Assembly: GCA_029310945.1 (NCBI GenBank)
Contig: JARJFC010000035.1
Location: 1-43,141, forward strand
From: Leptospira sp. 96542
GTDB taxonomy: Bacteria > Spirochaetota > Leptospiria > Leptospirales > Leptospiraceae
Direction of reading: 5' to 3'
DNA length: 43,141 nucleotides
Below the pieces are notes generated by a model, which was given only the letters and a program-made list of their open reading frames with translations, had not been told where the DNA came from and ran no database searches. Position 1 is the first letter of the stretch, and each line of letters starts with the position of its first letter. A program made the position numbers and the translations under genes. This document shows, piece by piece, positions 27,313 through 35,416 of this stretch.

Positions 27313-28743
27313 CTAAACTTTCGTTTCTTTCCATTTTCCACGTGTGAATAACCAAAGGGTAAACACTCCCACAAGTGATTCTGATACCATGATGGCCCAA
27401 AATACACCAGAATATCCAAATTGCAAATGGGTTCCAAGGAGGTAGGCCAAAGGAATTTGTATCAACCAGAAAAAAACGATGTTGATTTTAGTTGGTGTTA
27501 CCGTATCCCCAGCTCCATTGAAAGCCTGTCCAGCAGCCATCCACCAAGCATAGATAAAATATGAGTACGATACAATTTGTAACCATTCTCCACCGATTTT
27601 GATTACCTCTGCATCCTCTGTAAATATACCAACTAAACTTGGTGAAAAAAAGTAATAAACAAAAGAAACTAGGATCAAGTAACCCATGTTACAGTATCCA
27701 GTGAACCAAACTGATTGTTCTGCTCGGTCTGGTTTACCAGCTCCTAAATTTTGACCAACGAGCGTTGCAACCGCATTTGACATACCCCAAGATGGCATCA
27801 TAGTGAACATCATGATTCGCATAGCAATGGTAGCACCAGCAACGGTTTGACTTCCAAACTGTGCGAGGATCCGCATGATAAAAATCCATGATGTCATTGC
27901 AACGATCATCTGTCCAATTCCACCAAGAGAAGTTTTTAGAATTCCAAATATTGTATCCCAATCAATTTTTAAATGTGATAACAATAATTGAATATGTTTA
28001 CCACCACGAAAGAGTAAATACAATTGGAAACAAACACCTATCCCTCTTCCAATATTGGTTGCAATGGCCGCACCAGTAATGCCGAGAGCAGGTATTGGCC
28101 CCCAACCAAAAATTAGTATTGGATCAAGGATGATATTGAATGTATTTGAAATCCAAAGTATTTTCATTGCGATGGCAGCATCACCAGCACCACGAAAAAC
28201 TGCGTTGATTAAGAATAATAAAACAACAACGATGTTTCCACCTAACATCCACTGCATATAAGGATAACCTTCCGTCAAAACCCATTCGTCTGCACCCATA
28301 ATTGCTAAAAGTTCTTTTGAATAAAAAATCCCAGCAATGGCAAAAGGTAAAGAACAGAGAAAGGAAATGATGATGGATTGTACAGCAGCAACACCCGCTT
28401 TGTCTTTTTCTTTTTCACCGATACGTCGTGCGACAATTGCCGTCACAGAAAAGGACAAACCCATTGCCACTGCATACAACAAAAATAAATATGTTTCCGT
28501 CAGACCAACCGTTGCCACAGCTGACGGACCTAGTTTTCCTACAAAAAAAATATCCACAACGGCAAATACAGACTCCAGTACCAGTTCGAGCACCATTGGT
28601 ACCGACAAAAGAAATATCGCCTTACGCATGCTAATTTCTGTATAATCTGCTTCTGAACCAGCAAGTGCATTCTTTAGTTCTTTCCATAGAGATGCGCGCG
28701 TGATGCGGGATTTTTGTTTTATGTCTTCTGAATGAGTTTCCAA
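27313..28743 (-). CDS. MATE-family multidrug efflux transporter
   Basis: 476 residues with 12 predicted helices in two six-helix halves, the normal MATE length. Recognisable segments are LSVPMVLELVLESVFAVVDI and FFVGKLGPSAVATVGL in the first half and ATLVGQNLGAGKPDRAEQSV in the second. It should export drugs or metabolites with Na+ or H+. The start is TTG 28743, with AGG 7 bp upstream; the next Met is 38 codons in, after a charged N-terminal extension, so the exact start is uncertain. It lies 116 bp after the VOC gene and precedes DUF1801 and the MarR-like paralogues, a common pump-regulator arrangement. Confidence 0.93.
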   Translation of the reverse strand: METHSEDIKQKSRITRASLWKELKNALAGSEADYTEISMRKAIFLLSVPMVLELVLESVFAVVDIFFVGKLGPSAVATVGLTETYLFLLYAVAMGLSFSVTAIVARRIGEKEKDKAGVAAVQSIIISFLCSLPFAIAGIFYSKELLAIMGADEWVLTEGYPYMQWMLGGNIVVVLLFLINAVFRGAGDAAIAMKILWISNTFNIILDPILIFGWGPIPALGITGAAIATNIGRGIGVCFQLYLLFRGGKHIQLLLSHLKIDWDTIFGILKTSLGGIGQMIVAMTSWIFIMRILAQFGSQTVAGATIAMRIMMFTMMPSWGMSNAVATLVGQNLGAGKPDRAEQSVWFTGYCNMGYLILVSFVYYFFSPSLVGIFTEDAEVIKIGGEWLQIVSYSYFIYAWWMAAGQAFNGAGDTVTPTKINIVFFWLIQIPLAYLLGTHLQFGYSGVFWAIMVSESLVGVFTLWLFTRGKWKETKV

Positions 28744-28859
28744 TTTATTACCTGCATAATTGTATTTAATGTAATATCTGTAATGCCAAACTTAGTTTAA
28801 ATTTCCAATCGTTACTGCTTTGTTGGCAAGGCAAAAGAATGTTTCTACAGAAATTTCTT

Positions 28860-29351
28860 TTATTCCCCGTGAAAGGCTTTTACCAAGAGATCCAAATCCA
28901 ACTTCTTCATGGGAAGGAGTGCTGTCATCAATCGGTTCACTTTTGTTGGATCCGAATCTGTCATCATCATTTTGATTTGGGTGGGAACAATTTGCCAGGA
29001 AACTCCAAATTTGTCCTGCAGCCAGCCACATTGCTGAGCCCGAGGCTCACCATCTTTTGTTAGATGATTCCAATAGTAGTCCAATTCTTTTTGCGACTCC
29101 ACATTGACTACAAAAGAAATGGCGGGATTGAAAGTGAAAGTGGGACCCCCATTGAGAGCCACAAACCTTTGTCCTTCCAATTCGAAATCTATAGTAAGGA
29201 CAGTACCGGCATCCATTCCATGGTGTTCCTTACCTGCTCCAGTATAATAAGCTTTTTTTAGTATTTTCGAATCTTTAAATATACCTAAATAAAATTGAAC
29301 AGCTTCTTCAGCGTTATCCTTGAACCACATAAAGGGTGTGATTTTTTCCAT
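28860..29351 (-). CDS. VOC-family protein (PhnB / 3-demethylubiquinone methyltransferase-like)
   Basis: 163 residues. It shows the PhnB-like VOC signature: ITPFMWFKDNAEEAVQFYLG at the start, GQRFVALNGGPTFTFNPAIS in the middle, then WLQDKFGVSWQIVP and the C-terminal MTALLPMKKLDLDLLVKAFHG. Proteins of this type are often annotated as 3-demethylubiquinone-9 3-methyltransferase, but there is no methyltransferase fold, so that name should not be used as a function. It begins 2 bp after the stop of the tandem SRPBCC gene and is certainly cotranscribed with it. Confidence 0.9.
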   Translation of the reverse strand: MEKITPFMWFKDNAEEAVQFYLGIFKDSKILKKAYYTGAGKEHHGMDAGTVLTIDFELEGQRFVALNGGPTFTFNPAISFVVNVESQKELDYYWNHLTKDGEPRAQQCGWLQDKFGVSWQIVPTQIKMMMTDSDPTKVNRLMTALLPMKKLDLDLLVKAFHGE

Positions 29352-29353
29352 AA

Positions 29354-30322
29354 TTATTTTTTTTCCTCCAAATGTTTTTCCAATTTTGCAAGTGTTTGTT
29401 TACCGCCTTCCACCGCTCCAAACTTTAATACATTATTTCGAGTTGATTCATCAGCGAAATCCATTTGCATTATGATTTTTGTCTTAAATTCTTCTACCTT
29501 TATGAATGATACTTTTCCTGAAAAATCATCGTTTGCGTCCGGAATCCCAGTACCATGTAGATAGGAAATAAATTCATATGGATTTAATTCTTTATAAAGA
29601 ATTCTATTTGGGTAATCGGTTCCATCTGGACCGTGCATTGTGTACACCCATGAACCGCCAACAGATACATCCATCGAATGTGTTGTGAGTGTGAACCCAT
29701 TTGGTCCCCACCATAAATGGACTGTTTTAGGGTTTAAAAATGTTTGATAAATTGTTTTTTGATCAAATGCCATCTCCTTAGCGATGATAACCTGATTCTT
29801 TTTCGGGAGAGCTAAATCTTCAAGTTTGTCGAAACTTTCTGACCAACCTTCTTTCATTCCAGACTTAGCAAAACCATCGCGAATATCATTATTCGCGAAT
29901 TTAGTAATGAGAGTGACTTTTGTTTGCTCCGAGTCTTCTTCGAAAAGCACAGTCAATTCTGAATTCAGAATTTCTTTCGCTCCTTCGATACCTGTTTGTT
30001 TTTGCATTTCTTTGACCCAAGCTTCTGGATGTTCATCCACAAGATCAGTCATTACAAATTTTTTCATAGGTTCGATGGATATGAATTTGCCTGTGACAGG
30101 GTAATCCACACCTTCTGGTGAACGCATCACAATGCGATAGGCTCCACCCACTTGGAAATCAAATGTACAATTGGGAACAGTGAATGTTTTAGGTCCCCAC
30201 CATTTGGAAATATGCAAAGGATTGATCCAAACTTCCCAAACAAGGGGGAGTGGTGCATCAAACCTGCGTTCAATTCGTACAATACGGTCTTCTATGGATA
30301 ATTTCGCTTCGTAACGTTCCAT
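29354..30322 (-). CDS. Tandem (two-domain) SRPBCC / AHSA1 protein
   Basis: 322 residues made of two complete AHSA1 domains. The first contains RRFDAPLPLVWEVW, ISKWWGPKTFT and QVGGAYRIVMRSPEG; the second contains KTIYQTFLNPKTV, HLWWGPNGFTLTTH, VGGSWVYTMHGPDG and FGAVEGGKQTLAKL. Single AHSA1 domains are about 150 residues, so this is an internal duplication or fusion. The start at ATG 30322 is supported by AGGA 7 bp before it; a TTG 33 bp upstream is less likely. A long inverted repeat lies upstream (30402-30447), yet no ArsR gene is adjacent, unlike the pair at 3447-4312. Confidence 0.9.
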   Translation of the reverse strand: MERYEAKLSIEDRIVRIERRFDAPLPLVWEVWINPLHISKWWGPKTFTVPNCTFDFQVGGAYRIVMRSPEGVDYPVTGKFISIEPMKKFVMTDLVDEHPEAWVKEMQKQTGIEGAKEILNSELTVLFEEDSEQTKVTLITKFANNDIRDGFAKSGMKEGWSESFDKLEDLALPKKNQVIIAKEMAFDQKTIYQTFLNPKTVHLWWGPNGFTLTTHSMDVSVGGSWVYTMHGPDGTDYPNRILYKELNPYEFISYLHGTGIPDANDDFSGKVSFIKVEEFKTKIIMQMDFADESTRNNVLKFGAVEGGKQTLAKLEKHLEEKK

Positions 30323-30401
30323 TGTCGATTCCTGATTTTTTTCTATTTTAGCCAAACTCCGAGGATATGGGAAAAATGTTCGGAGAATTTCAATTTTGAT
30401 G

Positions 30402-30447
30402 TATTTATTTAACCATATAGATTATTAACCATCTGGTTAAATAAATA
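30402..30447. promoter_or_regulatory. 14-bp inverted repeat upstream of the tandem SRPBCC gene
   Basis: Left arm TATTTATTTAACCA (30402-30415) and right arm TGGTTAAATAAATA (30434-30447) are exact complements, with a third AACCA between them that makes a nested TTAACCA-tc-TGGTTAA palindrome. It probably binds an ArsR- or MerR-type regulator; binding is inferred. Confidence 0.5.
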
Positions 30448-30527
30448 GATTCATATAGTTTTGTCAAATAAAAAATTCGGATTGAATGCTTCGAAAAAAA
30501 CCAAGGCAACTTTTTTCTATACCAAAT

Positions 30528-30914
30528 TTAACTTTCTAAATTTTCTAAAATTGGACAATCAGGTCTATGGTCTCCATGACAATTGTGGAGTAGATGTTTC
30601 AAAGTTTGAGTCATTTCTTGGATGTTTTTTAATTTTAATTCTAATTCTTGCAAGTGTTTGGTGGCAAGTACTTTGACTTCGCGACTACTGCGAGACTTAT
30701 TTTTCCACAACCCAATCAAATCTTTGATAACCTCTAGCGAAAATCCAAGTTCACGTGAACGTTTGATAAATTTTAAAAAATGGATGTCATCATTTGAATA
30801 CATTCTGTACCCATTTTCTGTGCGCATTGGTTCTTGGATGAGACCAATTTCCTCATAGTGGCGAATTTGTTTGGAGCTTAAGCCCGACCTTTTTGCCAAT
30901 TGTCCAATATTCAT
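30528..30914 (-). CDS. cueR: CueR-like copper-sensing MerR-family regulator
   Basis: 128 residues. The N-terminal MerR helix-turn-helix is IGQLAKRSGLSSKQIRHYEE followed by GLI and RTENGYRMYS. A dimerisation coiled coil follows, and the metal loop is CHGDHRPDCPIL with cysteines at positions 112 and 120, the pair that binds Cu(I) in CueR. It is divergent from the copper-ATPase gene, and the shared gap holds a promoter with a MerR-type 19-bp spacer. It should activate copA when cytoplasmic copper rises by twisting that promoter. Confidence 0.92.
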   Translation of the reverse strand: MNIGQLAKRSGLSSKQIRHYEEIGLIQEPMRTENGYRMYSNDDIHFLKFIKRSRELGFSLEVIKDLIGLWKNKSRSSREVKVLATKHLQELELKLKNIQEMTQTLKHLLHNCHGDHRPDCPILENLES

Positions 30915-30988
30915 TTTTTCTTCCTTTCGTGGATGTTATCTGAAATGGAAAAAAAATCCAAAACTAACATTTTTTTTCGGATCACCCC

Positions 30989-31019
30989 TTGACCTTCCCA
31001 TTATGGGAAGGTTTAAGAT
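30989..31019 (+). promoter_or_regulatory. CueR-type promoter of copA
   Basis: -35 TTGACC (30989-30994), a 19-bp spacer holding the palindrome CCTTCCCATTATGGGAAGG, and -10 TAAGAT (31014-31019). The long spacer and dyad are the hallmark of MerR/CueR-activated promoters, and the half-sites CCTTCC/GGAAGG are those of the E. coli copA promoter. Transcription should begin near 31026. Confidence 0.88.
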
Positions 31020-31047
31020 GGATATTATGTGGGCAAAAAGACAAAAC

Positions 31048-33303
31048 ATGAAACTAATAAAATTCCACTCGAATCTCTTCCCAAAAGGAAGTTCCGTGAC
31101 AGAAGGTGAACGAGACTTCACACTGGATGTTTTTGGTATGACTTGTTCCAATTGTGCCCTTCGCATCGAAAAGGGTCTAACAAAGTTAGATGGAGTGAAG
31201 GAAGTCCGGGTGAATTTTGCTCTTGAATCCATTTTTCTAAAAACAGACAATGATCTAAAGGACAAAGAAATTTTTGAAAAGATTGAATCCCTTGGTTATA
31301 CAGCAAACATTCACGACCAAAATCAATTTTCAGAAACAGAATCAAAACACAAACGTTATGAAAAAAATCTGAAGATCCGATTTTTTTTATCAGCCATTTT
31401 GTCTTTACCTTTGTTTTATGGAATGATCACTCACTTCGAATTCCTCCATTTTTTGCCTATGCCCAATATTCTTATGGAGAGATGGGTACAAGCAGCCATT
31501 GCAACACCAGTTCAGTTTCTCATTGGATTTCCTTTTTATCTCTCAGCGTACCGAGCCTTAAAGAACGGGACGGCTAACATGGATGTTTTGGTAGTACTAG
31601 GAACAACAGCCGCATATGGTTATAGCCTCTTCGGAAAGGAACTCTATTTTGAAACATCGGTTGTACTCATCACTTTTATTTTGGCTGGAAAGTGGATCGA
31701 ACATATGGCCAAAGGTAAAAGTTCGGATGCGATCAATTCACTCCTGAAACTCCGACCCGAAACAGCAACCGTAAAATCGGCAGATGGGTGGACAAAGGTT
31801 CCTAGTGAATACTTGAAACTGGGAGACCATATCCAAGTGAAATCGGGAGAAAAGTTTCCAACGGATGGAAAAATTTTAGAAGGGATGAGTTTTGCCGATG
31901 AATCGATGTTAACTGGAGAAAGCTTACCTGTCGAAAAAAAAATGGGAGATCCTGTGATGGGTGGAACCATGAATGGGAGTGGATCACTCATCATCGAAGC
32001 AACAAAGGTAGGAAAGGATACTACCCTCTCCTCCATCATCAAATCCGTGGAAGATTCCCTTGGAACGAAGGCTCCCTTACAAAGGATCGCAGACCAAATC
32101 TCTGCTTACTTTGTCCCTTTTGTAATCCTAATCAGTGTTTTGGATTTTTTGGTTTGGTACTTTTGGATCACACCAAACTCTGTGACAAATGCAATTGAGA
32201 CATCGATCGCAATCCTTGTCATTGCCTGCCCCTGTGCCCTCGGCCTTGCCACGCCAATATCTTTGTTAGTTGGAACAGGCCTGGCCGCCAAAAAAGGAAT
32301 CCTATTTCGCAGTGCCGAAGCCTTGGAATCCGTTGCCAAAATCAATCTCATCGGATTTGACAAAACAGGAACTCTCACCGAAGGAAAACCCCGTGTGTTT
32401 GCAACTGTTTCGAGTTTCAATAAAAACGATGCAATCTATAGGCAAATCCTCGAAGAAATTGTATCGATCGAAAAAGGTTCCGACCACCCGTTGGCCAAAG
32501 CCATTGTGGAATATGGTCAAAGTTTGGGTCTTTCCTTGGACAATTGGATTTCATCGGAAACCGTGAGTGGCGGTGGAATTTTAGCAAATTGGAATGGACG
32601 GTTTTTTGTGATCGGCAAACAAACATTTATCGAAGAAAAGTCAGGATCCATCCATCCGAACTTATTGGAAGAGGCAAAAAAATGGATCTTGTCTGGTGGA
32701 ACTCCAGTTTTTGTTCAGATTTCAGGAAATGTAACAGGAACCTTTGTTTTTGCAATCGAAGATACCATCAGGCCAAATGCCAAAAAAGCAGTGGATGATT
32801 TATTTTCTATCAACGTAGAACCAGTATTGCTCACGGGGGATACCTTAGAGTCAGCTAAAAAAGTAGCCAGTCTACTAGGCATTCCCTCTGTCCATGCAGG
32901 CCTCCTACCCACTGAAAAATCTAAAATTTTGGAACAACTCAAAAACCATAAAACGTACACAGCCATGATCGGTGATGGAATCAACGATGCACCTGCGCTA
33001 GCCAGCGCCGATGTCGGAATTGCCATGGGAACAGGAAGTGATATCGCAATCAGCACAGCTGACATAGTTCTTCTCAAAGGTGACATCCGTAAAATTGTCA
33101 GCCTCATCCAAATTGGAAAGGATACCGTTCGAAACATCCGCCAAAATTTCTTTTGGGCTTTGGCTTACAACACGCTTGGCATACCGATTGCTGCCTCGGG
33201 ACTACTCGCACCTTGGGTCAGTGGGGCGGCCATGGCATTCAGCTCCATTTCTGTTGTCCTCAATGCTCTCCGAATGGGCTTTGAGGGGAAAAAAAAAAGG
33301 TGA
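31048..33303 (+). CDS. copA: Copper-exporting P1B-type ATPase
   Basis: 751 residues from ATG 31048. Earlier in-frame starts overlap the promoter and cannot be on the mRNA; ATG 31027 would make it almost leaderless. One heavy-metal domain carries GMTCSNCA (Cys33, Cys36). Helices follow, with the metal-translocation motif ACPCALGLATP, the phosphorylation site DKTGTLTEG, SDHPLAKAIV (the HP motif), and the hinge IGDGINDAPAL. A single HMA domain and CPC identify a Cu(I) exporter. The promoter is CueR-type and cueR is divergent. It pumps Cu(I) from the cytoplasm to the periplasm. Confidence 0.95.
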   Translation: MKLIKFHSNLFPKGSSVTEGERDFTLDVFGMTCSNCALRIEKGLTKLDGVKEVRVNFALESIFLKTDNDLKDKEIFEKIESLGYTANIHDQNQFSETESKHKRYEKNLKIRFFLSAILSLPLFYGMITHFEFLHFLPMPNILMERWVQAAIATPVQFLIGFPFYLSAYRALKNGTANMDVLVVLGTTAAYGYSLFGKELYFETSVVLITFILAGKWIEHMAKGKSSDAINSLLKLRPETATVKSADGWTKVPSEYLKLGDHIQVKSGEKFPTDGKILEGMSFADESMLTGESLPVEKKMGDPVMGGTMNGSGSLIIEATKVGKDTTLSSIIKSVEDSLGTKAPLQRIADQISAYFVPFVILISVLDFLVWYFWITPNSVTNAIETSIAILVIACPCALGLATPISLLVGTGLAAKKGILFRSAEALESVAKINLIGFDKTGTLTEGKPRVFATVSSFNKNDAIYRQILEEIVSIEKGSDHPLAKAIVEYGQSLGLSLDNWISSETVSGGGILANWNGRFFVIGKQTFIEEKSGSIHPNLLEEAKKWILSGGTPVFVQISGNVTGTFVFAIEDTIRPNAKKAVDDLFSINVEPVLLTGDTLESAKKVASLLGIPSVHAGLLPTEKSKILEQLKNHKTYTAMIGDGINDAPALASADVGIAMGTGSDIAISTADIVLLKGDIRKIVSLIQIGKDTVRNIRQNFFWALAYNTLGIPIAASGLLAPWVSGAAMAFSSISVVLNALRMGFEGKKKR

Positions 33304-33415
33304 ATCAAAATAAACCATTTTCTGAATTCAAATTCTTTAGAAATCAATTGCCATCCCTAATTCAATGAACGAAACTTGGAGTACCTTTGATTTAGGGAAA
33401 GCAGTGAGGTTAGGA

Positions 33416-34744
33416 ATGATTCAGAATTGGTTCGTAAGCAGAAGGTATTCTATTTTTTTCGTTTGTACATTCATATCGCTAACCCCTCTTTTCGGGCAGG
33501 TTAAACTAGATAACCCAGAATCCAAACTTCCAGAAACTTCTAAAAAATCTCGAATGTTCTATGATCTCAATCATGGGGACAAAACTTCTGTGTTACAGTT
33601 TTATAAAGAATTCTACCTGAAGTCAGGTCGGATTCCAAACGGCTGGACAGGGAATACCAAAACTTGCCAAGCAGGCGAAAACACTTCGGAATACAATGAC
33701 GCCACCTTACAAAGAATCAACTATTATCGAATGATGGCCGGTCTTTCACCTATTTCTAGTTTTGTAGAAGAATTCAATCAAAAAGCAATCCGTTCTTCAC
33801 TAATTATGGAAGCGCAAGGTTCACTCAGCCACTACCCCACTTCAGGTTGGCATTGTTTTTCAGAAGCTGGAAAAGAAGCCGCTGGAAAATCAAATTTAGC
33901 ACTGGAAGCAGGGGCGGCAAGTATAGACAGTTATATTTTAGATCCAGGGGCTAGTAATTACTTTGTAGGACATAGAAGGTGGATTTTATTTCCTTCACTG
34001 GCAACAATGGGGACAGGTTCTACAAAAAATGCAAACAGCCTTTGGGTTATGGGAGAACGTAGCGAAAGTAATGCGAAAGTTCCGTTTGTTGCTTGGCCTC
34101 CCGAAGGGTATGTTCCTGTGGATTTGTTTTTAGATGCCAATTATAGGTGGTCTTTTTCTGTCGCGAAGGCAGATTTTTCGAAAACTAAAATCTCAATGAC
34201 TTCCAACGGAAAAACCTTTTCTGTAATAAAGGAAAAATCCGCTTCTGGGTTTGGTGACAATACAATAGTTTGGCGAACAAATCTAAGGTTAAACCAAAAT
34301 GATAATGACCAAAAAGTGAAAGTAACTCTCGAAAACGTAATTGTCTCTGGAGAAACAAAATCGTATTCGTATGATGTTATTTTTTTCATCCCTTTTTCAT
34401 CTGAAGAACTCACAGAAGGTCCCACAGAAACAATTTCCATCAATCCTGATTTTGATTCCAAAGTTCTGAATATTGTATTCAAAGATGATCCTTTACAATT
34501 GAAAAAAATTTTAGAATCAGGAGGTAATCCTAATGCGATGCAACCAAGTGGATGGTCGGCACTACTCATTGCAGCCAATAAAAACCATACGAATATGGCA
34601 AAATTATTGGTGTTATACGGAGCCAAAGTTAACTTTAATATGAATGGATGGACTCCACTTAAATTTGCACAAAACAATGGGAACCAAGAACTAATTGAAT
34701 TTTTTGAAAAGATATTGGGTTCGAAAGTGAAGGACTCGGATTAG
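33416..34744 (+). CDS. Secreted CAP (SCP/PR1) domain protein with C-terminal ankyrin repeats
   Basis: 442 residues from ATG 33416, chosen because GAGG precedes it and a normal signal peptide follows (YSIFFVCTFISLTPLFGQ); an ATG 51 bp upstream gives a poor N-terminus. The CAP-like part has LQRINYYRMMAGLSPI, then HYPTSGWHCFSEAGKEAAGK and HRRWILFPSLATMGTG, the pattern of bacterial CAP proteins. About 65 C-terminal residues form two ankyrin-like repeats (GWSALLIAANKNHTNMAKLL, GWTPLKFAQNNGNQELIEFF). Export of ankyrin repeats next to a CAP domain is unusual. The function is unknown; CAP proteins are often extracellular. Confidence 0.8.
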   Translation: MIQNWFVSRRYSIFFVCTFISLTPLFGQVKLDNPESKLPETSKKSRMFYDLNHGDKTSVLQFYKEFYLKSGRIPNGWTGNTKTCQAGENTSEYNDATLQRINYYRMMAGLSPISSFVEEFNQKAIRSSLIMEAQGSLSHYPTSGWHCFSEAGKEAAGKSNLALEAGAASIDSYILDPGASNYFVGHRRWILFPSLATMGTGSTKNANSLWVMGERSESNAKVPFVAWPPEGYVPVDLFLDANYRWSFSVAKADFSKTKISMTSNGKTFSVIKEKSASGFGDNTIVWRTNLRLNQNDNDQKVKVTLENVIVSGETKSYSYDVIFFIPFSSEELTEGPTETISINPDFDSKVLNIVFKDDPLQLKKILESGGNPNAMQPSGWSALLIAANKNHTNMAKLLVLYGAKVNFNMNGWTPLKFAQNNGNQELIEFFEKILGSKVKDSD

Positions 34745-34810
34745 TCACCACAATTTCCCTTGGCCCAAATTCAAATTGACGAACCTACTCATTCGGAATA
34801 GGATATGATC

Positions 34811-35365
34811 ATGTCGGACACTCTCACCAAAGTAACACCTAAGTATGTCGGCTGGAAGGTAACCCGCGAAGAATACCTAAGTCTTCCCGACGATGGATTT
34901 ACGTATGACATGATCGAGGGAGTGCTTCATTTGAGCCCGAGTGCGTATTTTGATCATGGTAATTTGCAAACTTATTTTGCTACTGAATTAAGCATTTATT
35001 TACGAACTCACCCGCTTGGCAGATTGACTACCGAAACCGACATCTTCCTTCCAGATGATGGTGATGTCCTTAGACCAGATCTCAGTTTCATTCTAAACGA
35101 AAATCTTTCCATCATCAAGGGACATATCCACGGCGTGCCCGATCTCATCTGCGAAGTGTTAAGCGAATCTACAAAATCGAGGGATTTGGGTGTGAAGGCA
35201 GACCGGTACTTACGATGTGGAGTCAGAGAGTATTGGATTTTGGATCCGAAGGAAAAAACTTCCCAAGTTTGGTACAACGTGAACTCGAAATCCTGGCAAA
35301 AACAAAAGCATGAAAAATTAGTAAGCAAAATTTTGCCTGATTTTGTTTTGGAAAAAATAGTTTAA
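34811..35365 (+). CDS. Uma2-family (DUF820) restriction-endonuclease-fold protein
   Basis: 184 residues. ATG 34811 is preferred because AGGA sits 7 bp before it. The Uma2 features are in order: EEYLSLPDDGFTYDMIEGVL, SAYFDHGNLQTYFATEL, ETDIFLPDDGDVLRPDLSF, then PDLICEVLSEST, DLGVKADRYLRCGVREYWI and LDPKEKTSQVW. The D...E-x-K-like residues (RPDLSF, CEVLS) are those of the PD-(D/E)XK fold. These genes are abundant in cyanobacteria and Leptospira; their target is not established. It stands alone between CAP and pirin genes. Confidence 0.9.
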   Translation: MSDTLTKVTPKYVGWKVTREEYLSLPDDGFTYDMIEGVLHLSPSAYFDHGNLQTYFATELSIYLRTHPLGRLTTETDIFLPDDGDVLRPDLSFILNENLSIIKGHIHGVPDLICEVLSESTKSRDLGVKADRYLRCGVREYWILDPKEKTSQVWYNVNSKSWQKQKHEKLVSKILPDFVLEKIV

Positions 35366-35416
35366 TATCAAATTATTTTTACTTTTCGAATTTTCTCCAC
35401 AGTCTATTCTTTATCT

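Noticed and set aside
28860..29351. Annotation as ubiquinone methyltransferase
   Set aside because: The protein has a VOC fold signature and no methyltransferase motif; the name is a historical misannotation.
30871..31047. N-terminal extension of CopA upstream of 31048
   Set aside because: It overlaps cueR and the CueR promoter; transcription begins after it.
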